This document shows, one piece after another, positions 9,917-19,061 of a stretch of 64,000 bases of DNA; the stretch's first letter is position 1, and each line of letters starts with the position of its first letter. The translations under genes were made by a program, and so were the position numbers. Source of the stretch: Clavibacter michiganensis (GTDB lineage: Bacteria > Actinomycetota > Actinomycetes > Actinomycetales > Microbacteriaceae); NCBI RefSeq assembly GCF_002151125.1, contig NZ_MDJZ01000015.1, positions 248,001-312,000 of the forward strand, given 5' to 3'. The notes below the pieces were generated by a model, which searched no databases, was not told the DNA's origin, and was given only the letters and a program-made list of their open reading frames with translations.

Positions 9917-10696
9917 GTGGGCACGGCCTCGCGCGCCGGGATCGCGTCCGCGCGGCGCATCGTCGTGAAGGTCGGGTCGTCCTCCATCAGCGGGGAGAAC
10001 GCCGGCCGCATCTCGCCCCTAGTGGACGCGATCGCGGGCGTCCACGCGCGCGGCGCCGAGATCGTGCTGGTCTCGTCGGGCGCCATCGCCACGGGGATGC
10101 CCTTCCTCCGCCTGGACGACCGTCCCGCGGACCTCGCGACGCAGCAGGCCGCCGCCGCGGTCGGCCAGAGCGTGCTGATCTTCCGCTACCAGGAGAGCCT
10201 CGACCGCTACGGCATCGTCGCCGGCCAGGTGCTCCTCACCGCCGGCGACCTCGCCGCGCCCGACCACCGGGAGAACGCGCAGCGGGCGATGGAGCGGCTC
10301 CTCGGCCTCCGGCTGCTGCCGATCGTCAACGAGAACGACACCGTGGCGACGCACGAGATCCGGTTCGGCGACAACGACCGGCTGGCGGCGCTCGTCGCGC
10401 GCCTGGTCGACGCCGACCTCCTGCTCCTCCTGTCCGACGTGGACGCGCTCTACACGCGGCCGCCCGAGGAGCCGGGCGCACGGCGCATCGAGCACGTGGA
10501 CTTCGGGGACGAGCTCGAGGGCGTGGAGATCGGCAGCACGGGCACGGGGGTGGGTACCGGGGGAGCGGTGACCAAGGTCGCCGCCGCGCGCCTGGCCGCC
10601 GAGGCGGGCACGGGCGTCCTCCTCACGTCGACCGCGCAGGTCGCAGAGGCCCTCGCCGGCGCCCACGTGGGCACCTGGTTCGCGCCCCGCGCCTGA
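9917..10696 (+). CDS. proB: Glutamate 5-kinase, short form lacking PUA
   Basis: A 259-residue amino-acid kinase that phosphorylates glutamate in the first step of proline synthesis. It shows VKVGSSSI at the N-terminus, VLVSSGAIATG, NENDTV and the nucleotide loop GTGGAVTKVAAARLAA. Escherichia coli ProB has 367 residues because of a C-terminal PUA domain; here the frame stops at GTWFAPRA, exactly where the kinase domain ends, with no PUA remnant downstream. The GTG start is 3 bases after obg, and proA follows 60 bases later. Confidence 0.93.
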   Translation: MGTASRAGIASARRIVVKVGSSSISGENAGRISPLVDAIAGVHARGAEIVLVSSGAIATGMPFLRLDDRPADLATQQAAAAVGQSVLIFRYQESLDRYGIVAGQVLLTAGDLAAPDHRENAQRAMERLLGLRLLPIVNENDTVATHEIRFGDNDRLAALVARLVDADLLLLLSDVDALYTRPPEEPGARRIEHVDFGDELEGVEIGSTGTGVGTGGAVTKVAAARLAAEAGTGVLLTSTAQVAEALAGAHVGTWFAPRA

Positions 10697-10743
10697 GCGC
10701 GCGAGCGTCCCGGCGTCGCACTCGGGCGCCGCCTCGGCCTGGC

Positions 10744-10749
10744 TAGGCT
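10744..10749 (+). promoter_or_regulatory. Probable leaderless -10 of proA
   Basis: TAGGCT ends 7 bases before the proA ATG, which would let proA be transcribed apart from proB. Confidence 0.5.
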
Positions 10750-10756
10750 GCCGTGC

Positions 10757-12076
10757 ATGCCCTCGACCGCCTCCGGCGCCCCCGCCGTCGTGCCCGCCGC
10801 CCCTGACCGTCCAGCCGATCCGCCGCGGGATGCCGCGCTGGAGCGGATCCTCGAGTCGGCCCGCGCCGCATCCACGGCCCTCGCGGCCAGCACGTCCGGG
10901 CAGCGCGCCGCCGCGCTCGACGCGATCGCGACGGCCCTCGTCTCCGCCGCCGACCGCATCGTCGCGGCCAACGCCGAGGACCTCGCGGCGGGCCGCGTCT
11001 CCGGGCTGGCCGCCGGCCTCCTCGACCGGCTGACCCTCGACGACCGGCGCATGGCGTCCCTGGCCGACGCCGTCACCGGGATCCGCGGCCTCGACGACCC
11101 GCTCGGGCACGTCGTCCGTGGCCGCACCCTGCCGAACGGCCTGCTGCTCTCCCAGGTGCGCGTGCCCTTCGGCGTCGTCGGGGCGATCTACGAGGCGCGC
11201 CCCAACGTCACGGTCGACATCGCCGCGCTCGCGCTGAAGAGCGGGAACGCCGTCGTCCTGCGCGGCGGATCCGCGGCCCTGCGCACCAACGCCGTCCTCG
11301 TCGAGGTCATGCGCGGCGCCGTCGAGCGGGCGGGCCTCCCCGCCGACGCGGTGCAGACGGTCGACGCGCACGGCCGCGCGGGTGCCGCCCGGCTCATGCG
11401 GGCGCGCGGCCTGGTCGACGTCCTCGTGCCCCGCGGATCCGCCGAGCTCATCCGCACCGTGGTGGAGGAGTCGACCGTGCCCGTCATCGAGACCGGTGCC
11501 GGCGTCGTCCACGTGTACCTCGACGAATCGGCCGACGCGCGCATGGCCGTCGACATCGCCGTCGACGCGAAGGTCAGCCGCCCGAGCGTGTGCAACGCGA
11601 TGGAGACGCTGCTCGTGCACCGGGACGCCGCCCCGCGGATCCTCCCCGCCGTCCTCGACGCCCTCCGCGACCGGGGCGTGACCGTCCACGGCGACGCCGC
11701 GGTCCGGGACCTGTGGCCCGAGGCCGTGCCCGCGACCCACGAGGACTGGGCAGCCGAGTACCTGTCGCTCGACGTCGCGGTGCGCGTCGTCGACCGCGTG
11801 GAGGACGCGATCGCGCACATCGCCCGGTGGTCGACGCACCACACCGAGTCCATCGTCACAGGTGACCTCGCCGTGGCCGAGAGGTTCCTCTCCGCCGTGG
11901 ACTCGGCCGTGGTCATGGTCAACGCGTCCACGCGCTTCACGGACGGATCGGAGTTCGGCTTCGGCGCCGAGGTCGGCATCTCCACGCAGAAGCTGCACGC
12001 GCGCGGTCCCATGGGCCTGCAGGAGCTGACCAGCACCAAGTGGATCGTGCGGGGGAGCGGCCAGGTCCGCGGCTGA
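10757..12076 (+). CDS. proA: Glutamate-5-semialdehyde dehydrogenase
   Basis: A 439-residue NADPH-dependent enzyme that reduces gamma-glutamyl phosphate to the semialdehyde, the second step of proline synthesis. [27 protein letters not shown] and the catalytic segment [15 protein letters not shown] (Cys near 279) are diagnostic. It ends with the typical [15 protein letters not shown]. It directly follows proB. A -10-like TAGGCT just upstream suggests that it also has its own start of transcription. Confidence 0.97.
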   Translation: MPSTASGAPAVVPAAPDRPADPPRDAALERILESARAASTALAASTSGQRAAALDAIATALVSAADRIVAANAEDLAAGRVSGLAAGLLDRLTLDDRRMASLADAVTGIRGLDDPLGHVVRGRTLPNGLLLSQVRVPFGVVGAIYEARPNVTVDIAALALKSGNAVVLRGGSAALRTNAVLVEVMRGAVERAGLPADAVQTVDAHGRAGAARLMRARGLVDVLVPRGSAELIRTVVEESTVPVIETGAGVVHVYLDESADARMAVDIAVDAKVSRPSVCNAMETLLVHRDAAPRILPAVLDALRDRGVTVHGDAAVRDLWPEAVPATHEDWAAEYLSLDVAVRVVDRVEDAIAHIARWSTHHTESIVTGDLAVAERFLSAVDSAVVMVNASTRFTDGSEFGFGAEVGISTQKLHARGPMGLQELTSTKWIVRGSGQVRG

Positions 12077-12090
12077 CGGCACGCCCGGCT

Positions 12091-12106
12091 GCGGGGTGCG
12101 CCCCGC
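12091..12106 (+). terminator. Weak hairpin after proA
   Basis: GCGGGG-TGCG-CCCCGC, a 6-bp GC stem 14 bases after the proA stop, followed by GCGGGGGGG. It is short and could be chance at this composition. Confidence 0.35.
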
Positions 12107-12176
12107 GCGGGGGGGCCGCCGGTAGGATTGCAGGCGCCGCCTCCGCTCGACGGGGCGTGCCACGAACGGAGACCCC

Positions 12177-12392
12177 ATGCACGCGCTGACCACGACCATC
12201 CTCGCCGACACCGAGCACGCCATGGAGCTCGCCGCGCCCCTCTGGGTGTTCCCGGGCGTCGCGGCGGTCGCGTTCATCGCGCTCGGCGTCGTGATGTTCA
12301 GCTTCCGCGACGTGAGCAACCGCCACTCGGAGAAGTGGGGCAAGCCCCCCGTCGCCGAGCAGGGCCACGGCACCGCCGACTCCACGCACTGA
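12177..12392 (+). CDS. Small membrane protein, unknown function
   Basis: A 71-residue protein with one strongly hydrophobic helix at about residues 22-43 ([20 protein letters not shown]) and a polar His/Lys-rich tail. Similar small proteins are found next to nadD in Microbacteriaceae, but I do not know a function. ATG follows GGAGACCCC. TAGGAT at 12122-12127 is a possible -10. The coding call rests on clean start context, codon character and the conserved position ahead of nadD. Confidence 0.75.
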   Translation: MHALTTTILADTEHAMELAAPLWVFPGVAAVAFIALGVVMFSFRDVSNRHSEKWGKPPVAEQGHGTADSTH

Positions 12393-12409
12393 GCGCGAGC
12401 ACCCGCCAC

Positions 12410-13012
12410 ATGACGACAGCCGCGACCCCGCGCCTCCGCATCGGGGTCATGGGCGGCACGTTCGACCCCATCCACAACGGGCACCTCGTCGCCGCGAGCG
12501 AGGTCCAGCAGCACCTCCAGCTCGACGAGGTGGTCTTCGTCCCCACGGGGCAGCCGTGGCAGAAGCAGACGGTCACGGACGGCGAGCACCGCTACCTGAT
12601 GACCGTGATCGCGACAGCGGCCAACCCCCGCTTCACCGTCAGCCGCGTCGACATCGACCGGGCGGGCACCACCTACACGATCGACACGCTCCGCGACATC
12701 CGGCGCACGCACCCGGACGCGGAGCTGTTCTTCATCACGGGCGCGGACGCGATCCAGCAGATCCTCGGCTGGAAGGACGTCGCGGAGCTGTGGGACCTGG
12801 CGCACTTCGTCGCCGTCACCCGGCCGGGGCACGACCTCACCGAGAGCGGCCTCCCGCACGCCGACGTAAGATTGCTGGAGGTCCCGGCGCTGGCGATCTC
12901 GTCGACCGACTGCCGGAGCCGAGTCGGACGCGGTTTCCCCGTGTGGTACCTCGTCCCCGACGGAGTCGTCCAGTACATCTCCAAGCACCACCTGTATCGG
13001 AGCCCGCAATGA
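12410..13012 (+). CDS. nadD: Nicotinate-nucleotide adenylyltransferase
   Basis: A 200-residue nucleotidyltransferase that makes deamido-NAD from nicotinate mononucleotide and ATP. The family signatures [15 protein letters not shown] (near residue 12) and [13 protein letters not shown] near the C-terminus are present, and PTGQPWQKQ is a substrate loop. ATG 12410 gives the usual length; the open frame to 12128 is non-coding. The stop overlaps the next gene (ATGA), in a nadD - membrane protein - rsfS run typical of actinobacteria. Confidence 0.94.
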   Translation: MTTAATPRLRIGVMGGTFDPIHNGHLVAASEVQQHLQLDEVVFVPTGQPWQKQTVTDGEHRYLMTVIATAANPRFTVSRVDIDRAGTTYTIDTLRDIRRTHPDAELFFITGADAIQQILGWKDVAELWDLAHFVAVTRPGHDLTESGLPHADVRLLEVPALAISSTDCRSRVGRGFPVWYLVPDGVVQYISKHHLYRSPQ

Positions 13013-14577
13013 CCCCCTCCCACGACGCGCCCGACACCGGGCCGACCTCGTTCGACGACGGTCCCGCTCCCGCGACGCTCGGCCTCAGCCGCCGCGAGAT
13101 GCGTGCGGCCGAGCGCGCCCGCGCCCGTGAGCTCGGCATCGACGAGGCGGGCGACGCCCCGGTCGAGGAGACGGCGCCCGTCGAGGACGGCGCGGACGCC
13201 GGACGGTCGGAGGGCCAGTCCGCGACGGACGCCGGGTCCGCTCCGTCGGAGGACCGGTCCGGGAACCCGGCATCGCCCGACGACGAGGGATCCGAGCCCA
13301 CGGCCGAGGAGACGCCCACCCCCGAGGCCGCTCCGCTCACCGCCCCCGGCGTCGGCCCCGACACCTCGGCCATCCTCCTGTCGGGCGGCGTGCTCACCCG
13401 CCGCCAGCTCCGCGCCATCCGCGAGGCCGAGGAGGCCGCCCGCCAGCAGCGCGGCTCCGAGCACGAGGACCCGCAGGAGCCGGCGGCCTCTCCCGAGCCG
13501 ACGTCGGCGCCGGCCGCCGACGACCGTGCGGCCGCGGCCGCGGCCGTCGACGACGCGCCTCCGGCGTCATCCGACACCTCCGTCCCGCCGTACGTCCGCT
13601 ACGGCCGTGGATCCCGTGCCACGCCGCGCCCCCGTGCTCCCTACGGGAGCGCGTACCGCCGTTCCGTGCCGGCGGACGCTCCCGAGCAGCCCGAGACGCG
13701 TGAGGACGCACAGGCCGAGGCGGAGACGCCCGCCGTCGCCGAGGACGCGCCCGTCACCGCCGCCCCTGCCGCGGCCCCGCAGGACTCCTCCGCCCGGACG
13801 CCGTCGGCCTGGCCCTTCGCGCCGATCGTCCCCACGGGCGACGCCGCCGGTCGCGACGTCGACGCCTCGGGCGAGCAGCCGACCGTCCCGCCGCTGGCGG
13901 CCCACGTGCCGAGCCGCGACGAGGATCCGCGTCCCGCACCCGTCCTCGAGCCGACCCCGTGGATCACCGGGCCCTCGCTCGAGCCCGCGTTCGGCACGCG
14001 CGCATCCGCGGCAGCCGCCGAGGGCCTCGACGTCGCCGGCGCGCGCGACGAGACCGCCGAGCCGGACGCCCCGGCGGTCTCGTCCCCGTCCGCGCCCGAG
14101 GCCAGCACGCCTGACGCCCGCGCGCCGTTCACGCCGCCGACCGGTCACTGGTCGGTGCAGGACCAGGTCGACGAGGACCAGCCGCACACCGGCAACCACT
14201 TCATCCTCCCTACCGTCCCGCACGCGGGCGACATGCAGCAGGCGCTGAACAGCACGGGCGAGATCATCATCACGGGGTCCATCGACCTGCCCCGCAGCCT
14301 CGGCTCCATGGGCACGCACCCGGACCGCTTCGACACGGCCGACATGGACCGGATCCTCGAGCAGGGCGACGACCACGACCACGCCCACGCCGGATCCGAC
14401 TCGGAGCCCGTGCGCGCCAGCCGCGCCGTCAGCACCCACACCTCCACGCGCGCCGTCGTGCAGCCGCCGCCCCGCAAGCGCTTCACCGCGCCCGTCGTGG
14501 CGGCCGTCACGGCAGGCGGGGTGGCCGTCATCGGCGCCGGCCTCGTCATCGTCGCGTTCATGACGAATGTATTCTGA
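13009..14577 (+). CDS. Large disordered protein with C-terminal membrane anchor
   Basis: A 522-residue protein that is almost entirely Ala, Pro, Glu, Asp and Thr and so probably disordered, ending in one membrane helix (from about residue 495 to 519, [20 protein letters not shown]) with a three-residue tail. Two related basic patches, [14 protein letters not shown] (near 25) and [14 protein letters not shown] (near 130), stand out; such motifs recur in Microbacteriaceae surface or cell-envelope proteins of unknown function. The ATG overlaps the nadD stop, and rsfS follows 38 bases downstream. The C-terminal anchor would leave the long chain in the cytoplasm. I cannot name a role. Confidence 0.8.
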   Translation: MTPSHDAPDTGPTSFDDGPAPATLGLSRREMRAAERARARELGIDEAGDAPVEETAPVEDGADAGRSEGQSATDAGSAPSEDRSGNPASPDDEGSEPTAEETPTPEAAPLTAPGVGPDTSAILLSGGVLTRRQLRAIREAEEAARQQRGSEHEDPQEPAASPEPTSAPAADDRAAAAAAVDDAPPASSDTSVPPYVRYGRGSRATPRPRAPYGSAYRRSVPADAPEQPETREDAQAEAETPAVAEDAPVTAAPAAAPQDSSARTPSAWPFAPIVPTGDAAGRDVDASGEQPTVPPLAAHVPSRDEDPRPAPVLEPTPWITGPSLEPAFGTRASAAAAEGLDVAGARDETAEPDAPAVSSPSAPEASTPDARAPFTPPTGHWSVQDQVDEDQPHTGNHFILPTVPHAGDMQQALNSTGEIIITGSIDLPRSLGSMGTHPDRFDTADMDRILEQGDDHDHAHAGSDSEPVRASRAVSTHTSTRAVVQPPPRKRFTAPVVAAVTAGGVAVIGAGLVIVAFMTNVF

Positions 14578-14615
14578 TCGCTGATGCACCACCCCACCCG
14601 TCCCGGAAGGACTCT

Positions 14616-14993
14616 GTGACCGCTTCTCCCCGCGCCCTCGACCTGCTCAAGGTCGCCGCCTCCGCCGCCGACTCCAAGCAGGCCATCGACCTGGTGGCGC
14701 TCGACGTCTCCGGGCCCCTGCCCCTCACCGACGTCTTCCTCATCGCCTCGGCTCGCAACGAGCGGAACGCGCAGGCGGTGGCCGACGAGATCGAGGACAA
14801 GATGATCGAGGCGGGCGCCAAGCCGCTGCGCCGCGAGGGGAAGAGCGAGGGACGCTGGATCCTCCTCGACTTCGGCGACGTCGTCGCCCACGTCTTCACC
14901 GAGGAGGACCGCATGTACTACTCGCTGGAGCGCCTCTGGAAGGACTGCCCGGTCGTCGCCCTCGAGATCGAGCCGACCACCTCCGCATCCTGA
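14616..14993 (+). CDS. rsfS: Ribosome silencing factor
   Basis: A 125-residue RsfS/Iojap protein, which binds L14 and blocks subunit joining when nutrients are short. It shows DVSGPLPLTDVFLIASARNERN, the family core, then LRREGKSEGRWILLDFGDVVAHVF and YYSLERLW. The GTG start follows GGAAGGACTCT. Its place after nadD is the standard arrangement. Confidence 0.96.
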   Translation: MTASPRALDLLKVAASAADSKQAIDLVALDVSGPLPLTDVFLIASARNERNAQAVADEIEDKMIEAGAKPLRREGKSEGRWILLDFGDVVAHVFTEEDRMYYSLERLWKDCPVVALEIEPTTSAS

Positions 14994-15024
14994 TCGTCCC
15001 GCACCCGACGCACGAGGAGCCCGC

Positions 15025-15435
15025 ATGAAGTGCCCCAACGACTCCGCGACCCTCGTGATGAGCGAGCGCAGCGGCGTCGAGATCGACTACTGCCCCGACT
15101 GCCGCGGAGTGTGGCTCGACCGCGGCGAGCTCGACAAGATCCTCGACCGCGCGGAGCAGGAGACGCGACCCGCACCGGCGGCCGCCGCGACCGCCCCGGC
15201 CGCGCCGCTCGGCGGATACCCGGATCCCGGGCGCGACGACCGCCGCTGGGACGACGACCGTCGCCGTGACGAGGATCGTCGCCGGGATGACGATCGAGAC
15301 CGGTCGTACGGATCGCGCGACGGGCGCGACCGGGGCGCCTCCGGGTACCCGGCAGCGGGCGGGTACGGACAGGGCGACGGGTACGGCGGGAAGCGCCGCA
15401 AGAAGGAGAGCTGGCTGAGCGAGCTCTTCGACTGA
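15025..15435 (+). CDS. TFIIB-type zinc ribbon protein
   Basis: A 136-residue protein whose first 45 residues form a zf-TFIIB domain: KCPND at the N-terminus and YCPDCRGVWLDRGELDKI at about 22-40. The first knuckle has one Cys plus Asp rather than CxxC, a variant common in this family. The rest is an Arg/Asp- and Gly/Tyr-rich low-complexity tail ending KRRKKESWLSELFD. Function is unknown. ATG follows CGAGGAGCCC. Confidence 0.88.
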   Translation: MKCPNDSATLVMSERSGVEIDYCPDCRGVWLDRGELDKILDRAEQETRPAPAAAATAPAAPLGGYPDPGRDDRRWDDDRRRDEDRRRDDDRDRSYGSRDGRDRGASGYPAAGGYGQGDGYGGKRRKKESWLSELFD

Positions 15436-15536
15436 GGCGACGCCGCCGGTCGACAACCGACGAGGATGCCCTGGTCATGGGGCGGTCGGAATGTGTAGTA
15501 ATGTAGACGAGTCGCTTCCGCAGGGAAGCGGATCAC

Positions 15537-15609
15537 GGGTCTGTGGCGCAGTTGGTAGCGCACCTGCATGGCATGCAGGGGGTCAGGGGTTCGAATCCCC
15601 TCAGATCCA
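15537..15609 (+). tRNA. tRNA-Ala(GGC)
   Basis: A 73-base cloverleaf: acceptor GGGTCTG/CAGATCC, D arm, anticodon stem CCTGC/GCAGG with loop ATGGCAT (anticodon GGC), variable GGGTC, and T arm AGGGG-TTCGAAT-CCCCT. The third acceptor pair is G3-U70, the identity element for alanyl-tRNA synthetase, which confirms the amino acid. The 3' CCA is not encoded (discriminator A is followed by CCC), so it must be added by CCA transferase. Confidence 0.98.
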
Positions 15610-15614
15610 CCCTC

Positions 15615-15648
15615 GAGCCCCGCTCCTCCTCACGGAGGGGCGGGGCTC
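15615..15648 (+). terminator. Terminator of tRNA-Ala
   Basis: A 14-bp stem with one G-T pair (arms 15615-15628 and 15635-15648), 6-base loop CTCACG, then TTCTC. It begins 5 bases after the tRNA. Confidence 0.85.
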
Positions 15649-15762
15649 TTCTCATTGCGACGGCGCTGAGGGCGGCACGTCGGGCTCCCCGATCGGGGGA
15701 CTGTCCTCCATTCGGAGGACGCGGGTACCGTGGCACAGGTCATCGACCCCTGGAGCTCCACA

Positions 15763-16086
15763 ATGTCGCACGCCACCCTGCACCGGACGCACACCACCGA
15801 CCCGCACCGCACGTCGGTGGTCGGTTCCGCGGTGCTCGGCTTCCTGTCGGCGTTCGTGGTCGGCGCGGCCGTCATCGTGACGCTCCTCATCACCTCGTTC
15901 GCCCAGGGGACCGAGGGCTACCCCGGACTGGACGTACCGGGCGTCGTCGACACCCGCATCGACCACGGCAGCGTCGTGACGCAGATCGGCCCGGGCGGCT
16001 TCCTCTTCCCGCTGGCCGCCGGGCTCGTCGTCGGCCTGATCGTCGCCGCCGTCGTCTACGCGCGCCAGCGCACCGCCGAGGACTGA
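15763..16086 (+). CDS. Small two-helix membrane protein, unknown function
   Basis: A 107-residue protein with a His-rich N-terminus (residues 1-14) and two membrane helices (about 18-42 and 78-100) joined by an acidic external loop, ending in YARQRTAED. I do not recognise a family. ATG 15763 is preferred over an in-frame GTG at 15730 because TGGAG lies 7 bases upstream. It stands alone between the tRNA and the SGNH lipoprotein gene. Confidence 0.7.
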   Translation: MSHATLHRTHTTDPHRTSVVGSAVLGFLSAFVVGAAVIVTLLITSFAQGTEGYPGLDVPGVVDTRIDHGSVVTQIGPGGFLFPLAAGLVVGLIVAAVVYARQRTAED

Positions 16087-16114
16087 TCCGGGCCGACCCG
16101 GAGCCACCCGCGCG

Positions 16115-16120
16115 TAGGGT
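16115..16120 (+). promoter_or_regulatory. Probable leaderless -10 of the SGNH hydrolase gene
   Basis: TAGGGT ends 7 bases before the ATG at 16128. Confidence 0.5.
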
Positions 16121-16127
16121 CGACGGG

Positions 16128-17147
16128 ATGCCCCGCCACCCCGCCTCCCGTCCGAGCCCGCGGATCCCGTCGGCGTCGCCGGCCCGCCTCCGCGCGACCG
16201 CCCTCGCCGTCGCGGTCACCGGCCTCCTCCTGGGTCTCACCGCCTGCGCGGCCCCGGATCCCGTCGCGCCGACGACGCCGGCGACCCCGCTGCGCGTCGT
16301 GTCGCTCGGCGACTCCTACTCGACGGGCACGGGACCCGCCGACCCGGTGCCCGGTGACCCGGGCGCGTGCGGACGCACGGCCGCGTCCTCGGTGCGCGTC
16401 GCGGCGGCGCAGGTCGGCGCGGAGCTCGTCGACGCGGCCTGCGACGGCGCCACGACGGCGGATCTCGTCGCGTCGAGCGAGCGCGGCGGGCAGACCGTGC
16501 CCGCGCAGCTCGACGCGCTGGCCGACGGCGCCGACGTCGTCCTCGTGCGCCTCGGCGGCAACGACCTCGGCTTCCCCGCGCTCGTCGGCGGGTGCCTGGC
16601 ACGGGATCCGGAGGGTCCCGTCGCCGCCGGTCCCGCGACCTGCGTGGACGCGCTGGCGCCCGCGGGCGGCACCGACGCCGTCCGCGCGCGCATCGACGGG
16701 GAGGTGGCGACGCGCCTCGGCGAGGCCTTCGCCGGGATCCGGGCCGCGGCCCCCGAGGCCCGCATCGTCGCACTCGGCTACCTCAGCGTGCTCGGCGACC
16801 CCGACGCCCTGCCCGCGGAGGGCTGCCTGCGGGCCACGGCGTCCTCGGAGGTCAACGGCCAGGTGCTCCTCACCGACCGCGACGCGGTGTGGCTCGCCGG
16901 GATCCAGCGCGAGCTCGACGACGCGATCGCCCGGGCCGCCGCGGACGCGGACGCCCGGTTCGTCGACCAGGCGACCCCGACGGCCGCGCACGGCTCCTGC
17001 GTCGGCGACGTGGGGGATCCGTACGTCGCGGGCCTCGGCGGCACCGCGGGGGCCGTGCCCCTCCACCCAAACGCGGCGGGGCTCGCCTGGGAGGCGGACG
17101 TCCTCGCGGACGTGCTCCGCGAGGAGGCGTCGGCGCTCGACCGCTGA
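16128..17147 (+). CDS. Secreted SGNH/GDSL hydrolase lipoprotein
   Basis: A 339-residue exported esterase or lipase. The signal peptide ends in the lipobox LTAC with the lipidated Cys at residue 40. The catalytic blocks of the SGNH fold follow: GDSYS (nucleophile near S63), RLGGNDLGF with the Gly and Asn of the oxyanion hole, and PLHPNAAG with the C-terminal His. Six other cysteines are spaced as in actinobacterial SGNH lipases such as the Streptomyces scabies esterase group. The substrate cannot be read from sequence. ATG 16128 is supported by TAGGGT placed 7 bases upstream. Confidence 0.88.
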   Translation: MPRHPASRPSPRIPSASPARLRATALAVAVTGLLLGLTACAAPDPVAPTTPATPLRVVSLGDSYSTGTGPADPVPGDPGACGRTAASSVRVAAAQVGAELVDAACDGATTADLVASSERGGQTVPAQLDALADGADVVLVRLGGNDLGFPALVGGCLARDPEGPVAAGPATCVDALAPAGGTDAVRARIDGEVATRLGEAFAGIRAAAPEARIVALGYLSVLGDPDALPAEGCLRATASSEVNGQVLLTDRDAVWLAGIQRELDDAIARAAADADARFVDQATPTAAHGSCVGDVGDPYVAGLGGTAGAVPLHPNAAGLAWEADVLADVLREEASALDR

Positions 17148-17179
17148 CCCGATCCGCCCTCCGCCTCGGCGCGCCTGCG

Positions 17180-17234
17180 TTCGTGTGGTTTCGTGTGGGT
17201 TCGTGTTGCCTTCCGCTCCGATGCGGGCTACAGT
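17180..17234 (+). promoter_or_regulatory. fru operon promoter with triple direct-repeat operator
   Basis: Three copies of TTCGTGT at 17180, 17190 and 17200 are spaced exactly 10 bases, one helical turn, so all face the same side of DNA. The third overlaps the -35 TTGCCT (17206-17211), which is followed by a 17-base spacer and the -10 TACAGT (17229-17234). DeoR-family repressors often bind such direct repeats, and the first gene encodes one, so autoregulation is likely. Confidence 0.75.
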
Positions 17235-17282
17235 GCGAGGACGCGAGGCGCACGTGCCCCACGGAGTCGAAGGAGACCGCCC

Positions 17283-18071
17283 ATGTACGCGGAAGAGCGC
17301 CAGGACAGGGTGGTCGCCCTCCTCGAGCGCACCGGCCGCGTGGCGGTCGTCGACCTGGCCCGCGACTTCGACGTGACGACCGAGACGGTCCGGCGGGACC
17401 TCGCCCAGCTCGAGGGACGCGGCGTCCTGCGCCGGGTCCACGGCGGCGCGGTCATGGCCGACCGGTCCACGCGCGCCGAGGAGAGCCTCGACACGCGCGG
17501 TGCCCGCAACACGGCGGCCAAGGCGCGCATCGCCGACGCGGCCATGGCCTTCCTGCCCGCCAGCTTCGCGGGATCCATCGCGCTCGACGCCGGCACGACC
17601 ACGGGGCTGGTCGCCGAGCGCGTCGCCGCATGGCGTCCCGACGTGCCCGGCCGCACGCTCGTCGTCGTCACGCACTCCATGGCCGTGGCGCAGACCGTCA
17701 GCCGGAACCCCGCGGTCGAGGTGCAGCTGCTCGGGGGACGCGTCCGCGGCATCACGAGCGCGGCCGTCGGCCCCGCGACCCTCGGCCAGCTCGCGCGGCT
17801 GCGTCCCGACATCGCCTTCATCGGCGCGAACGGGATCCACGCGGAGTTCGGCCTCAGCACCCCCGACGAAGAGGAGGCGGCCGTGAAGACCGCGTTGACC
17901 CGAGGATCCCGACGCGCCGTAGCGCTCGTCGACGCGTCGAAGGCGGGGGAGGAGGCGCTCGTCGGCTTCGCGGCCCTCGACGACCTCGACGCGCTCGTCA
18001 CCGACGCCGCGCCCGACGGCCCGCTGGCCGAGGCGCTCGACGCCGCCGAGGTGGAGGTGATGGTCGCGTGA
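17283..18071 (+). CDS. DeoR-family transcriptional regulator of the fructose operon
   Basis: A 262-residue regulator. The N-terminal helix-turn-helix has the DeoR signature from MYAEERQDRVVALLERTGRV through TTETVRRDLAQLEGRGVLRRVHGGA; the C-terminal DeoRC sugar-phosphate sensor contains AMAFLPASFAGSIALDAGTTT and HSMAVAQ. It is the first gene of the fru operon, and fructose 1-phosphate is the likely ligand by analogy with FruR homologues. ATG follows GAAGGAG with good spacing; the longer frame from 17193 runs through the promoter. The stop overlaps fruK (GTGA). Confidence 0.93.
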   Translation: MYAEERQDRVVALLERTGRVAVVDLARDFDVTTETVRRDLAQLEGRGVLRRVHGGAVMADRSTRAEESLDTRGARNTAAKARIADAAMAFLPASFAGSIALDAGTTTGLVAERVAAWRPDVPGRTLVVVTHSMAVAQTVSRNPAVEVQLLGGRVRGITSAAVGPATLGQLARLRPDIAFIGANGIHAEFGLSTPDEEEAAVKTALTRGSRRAVALVDASKAGEEALVGFAALDDLDALVTDAAPDGPLAEALDAAEVEVMVA

Positions 18072-19039
18072 TCCTCACCCTCACCGCCAACCCGAGCCTC
18101 GACCGCACCATCGACCTCGCCGGCGCCCTCGCGCGCGGAGCCGTGCAGCGTGCCCGCGGCGTCGCGGAGCAGCCCGGCGGCAAGGGCGTCAACGTCTCGC
18201 GCGCGCTGATCGCCTCCGGCCTCGACACGATCGCCCTGCTGCCCGGCCGCCTCGACGACCCGATGCTCGTGGCGCTGGCCGCCGAGCGGATCCCGCTGGA
18301 CCAGCTCGACATCACGGGGCGCGTGCGGCAGAACGTCACGCTCACGGAGCCCGACGGCACGACCACGAAGGTCAACGAGCCGGGGCCCGTGCTCACGCCC
18401 GCGGAGGCCGACGCGCTCGTCGCGCTCGTCATCCGCCACGCACGCGCGGCCAGCTGGCTCGTGCTCGCCGGTTCGCTGCCCCCCGGGCTCGACGACGACT
18501 TCCACGCCCGCGTGGTGCAGGCCGTGCAAGCCGAGCTCGGGGACGCCGCGCCGCGCATCGCCGTCGACTCGTCGGGCGCGCCCATGGCGGCGCTCGTCGC
18601 GTCCGACGCGGTCGTCGACCTCGTCAAGCCCAACGCCGAGGAGCTCGCGGAGCTCGTCGGCCTCGACGACCCGGATGCGCTGGAGGCGGACCCCCGGCTC
18701 GCCCACGACGCATCCCGCTCCCTCGTGTCCCGCGGCTGCCGGGCGGTCCTCGCGACCCTCGGCGCGCGTGGGGCCGTCCTCACCACGGCCGAGGGCGGGT
18801 GGCTCGCCACCATGCCCCCGATCGTGCCGGTGAGCACCGTGGGCGCGGGCGACTCCTCGCTCGCGGGCTACCTGCTCGCCGACCACCGCGGATCCGGACC
18901 CGAGGGGCGGCTGGCGCAGGCCGTCGCCCACGGATCCGCCGCCGCGAGCCTCCCCGGCAGCACCATGCCGTCCCCCGACCAGACCCGGCCGGACAGCGTC
19001 ACCGTCCAGCCGCTCCTCCCGATCGCCGCCGATCGCTGA
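18068..19039 (+). CDS. fruK: 1-phosphofructokinase
   Basis: A 323-residue PfkB-family kinase that converts fructose 1-phosphate to fructose 1,6-bisphosphate. It begins ILTLTANPSLDRTIDL, has the PfkB signature AEQPGGKGVNVSRAL, the segment KPNAEELAELVG and the C-terminal catalytic block STVGAGDSSLAGYL with the base Asp. The GTG start overlaps the regulator's stop. It acts on the product of the fructose PTS encoded next, 22 bases downstream. Confidence 0.95.
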   Translation: MILTLTANPSLDRTIDLAGALARGAVQRARGVAEQPGGKGVNVSRALIASGLDTIALLPGRLDDPMLVALAAERIPLDQLDITGRVRQNVTLTEPDGTTTKVNEPGPVLTPAEADALVALVIRHARAASWLVLAGSLPPGLDDDFHARVVQAVQAELGDAAPRIAVDSSGAPMAALVASDAVVDLVKPNAEELAELVGLDDPDALEADPRLAHDASRSLVSRGCRAVLATLGARGAVLTTAEGGWLATMPPIVPVSTVGAGDSSLAGYLLADHRGSGPEGRLAQAVAHGSAAASLPGSTMPSPDQTRPDSVTVQPLLPIAADR

Positions 19040-19061
19040 CCCGCCCCACCTGGAGAAGAAC

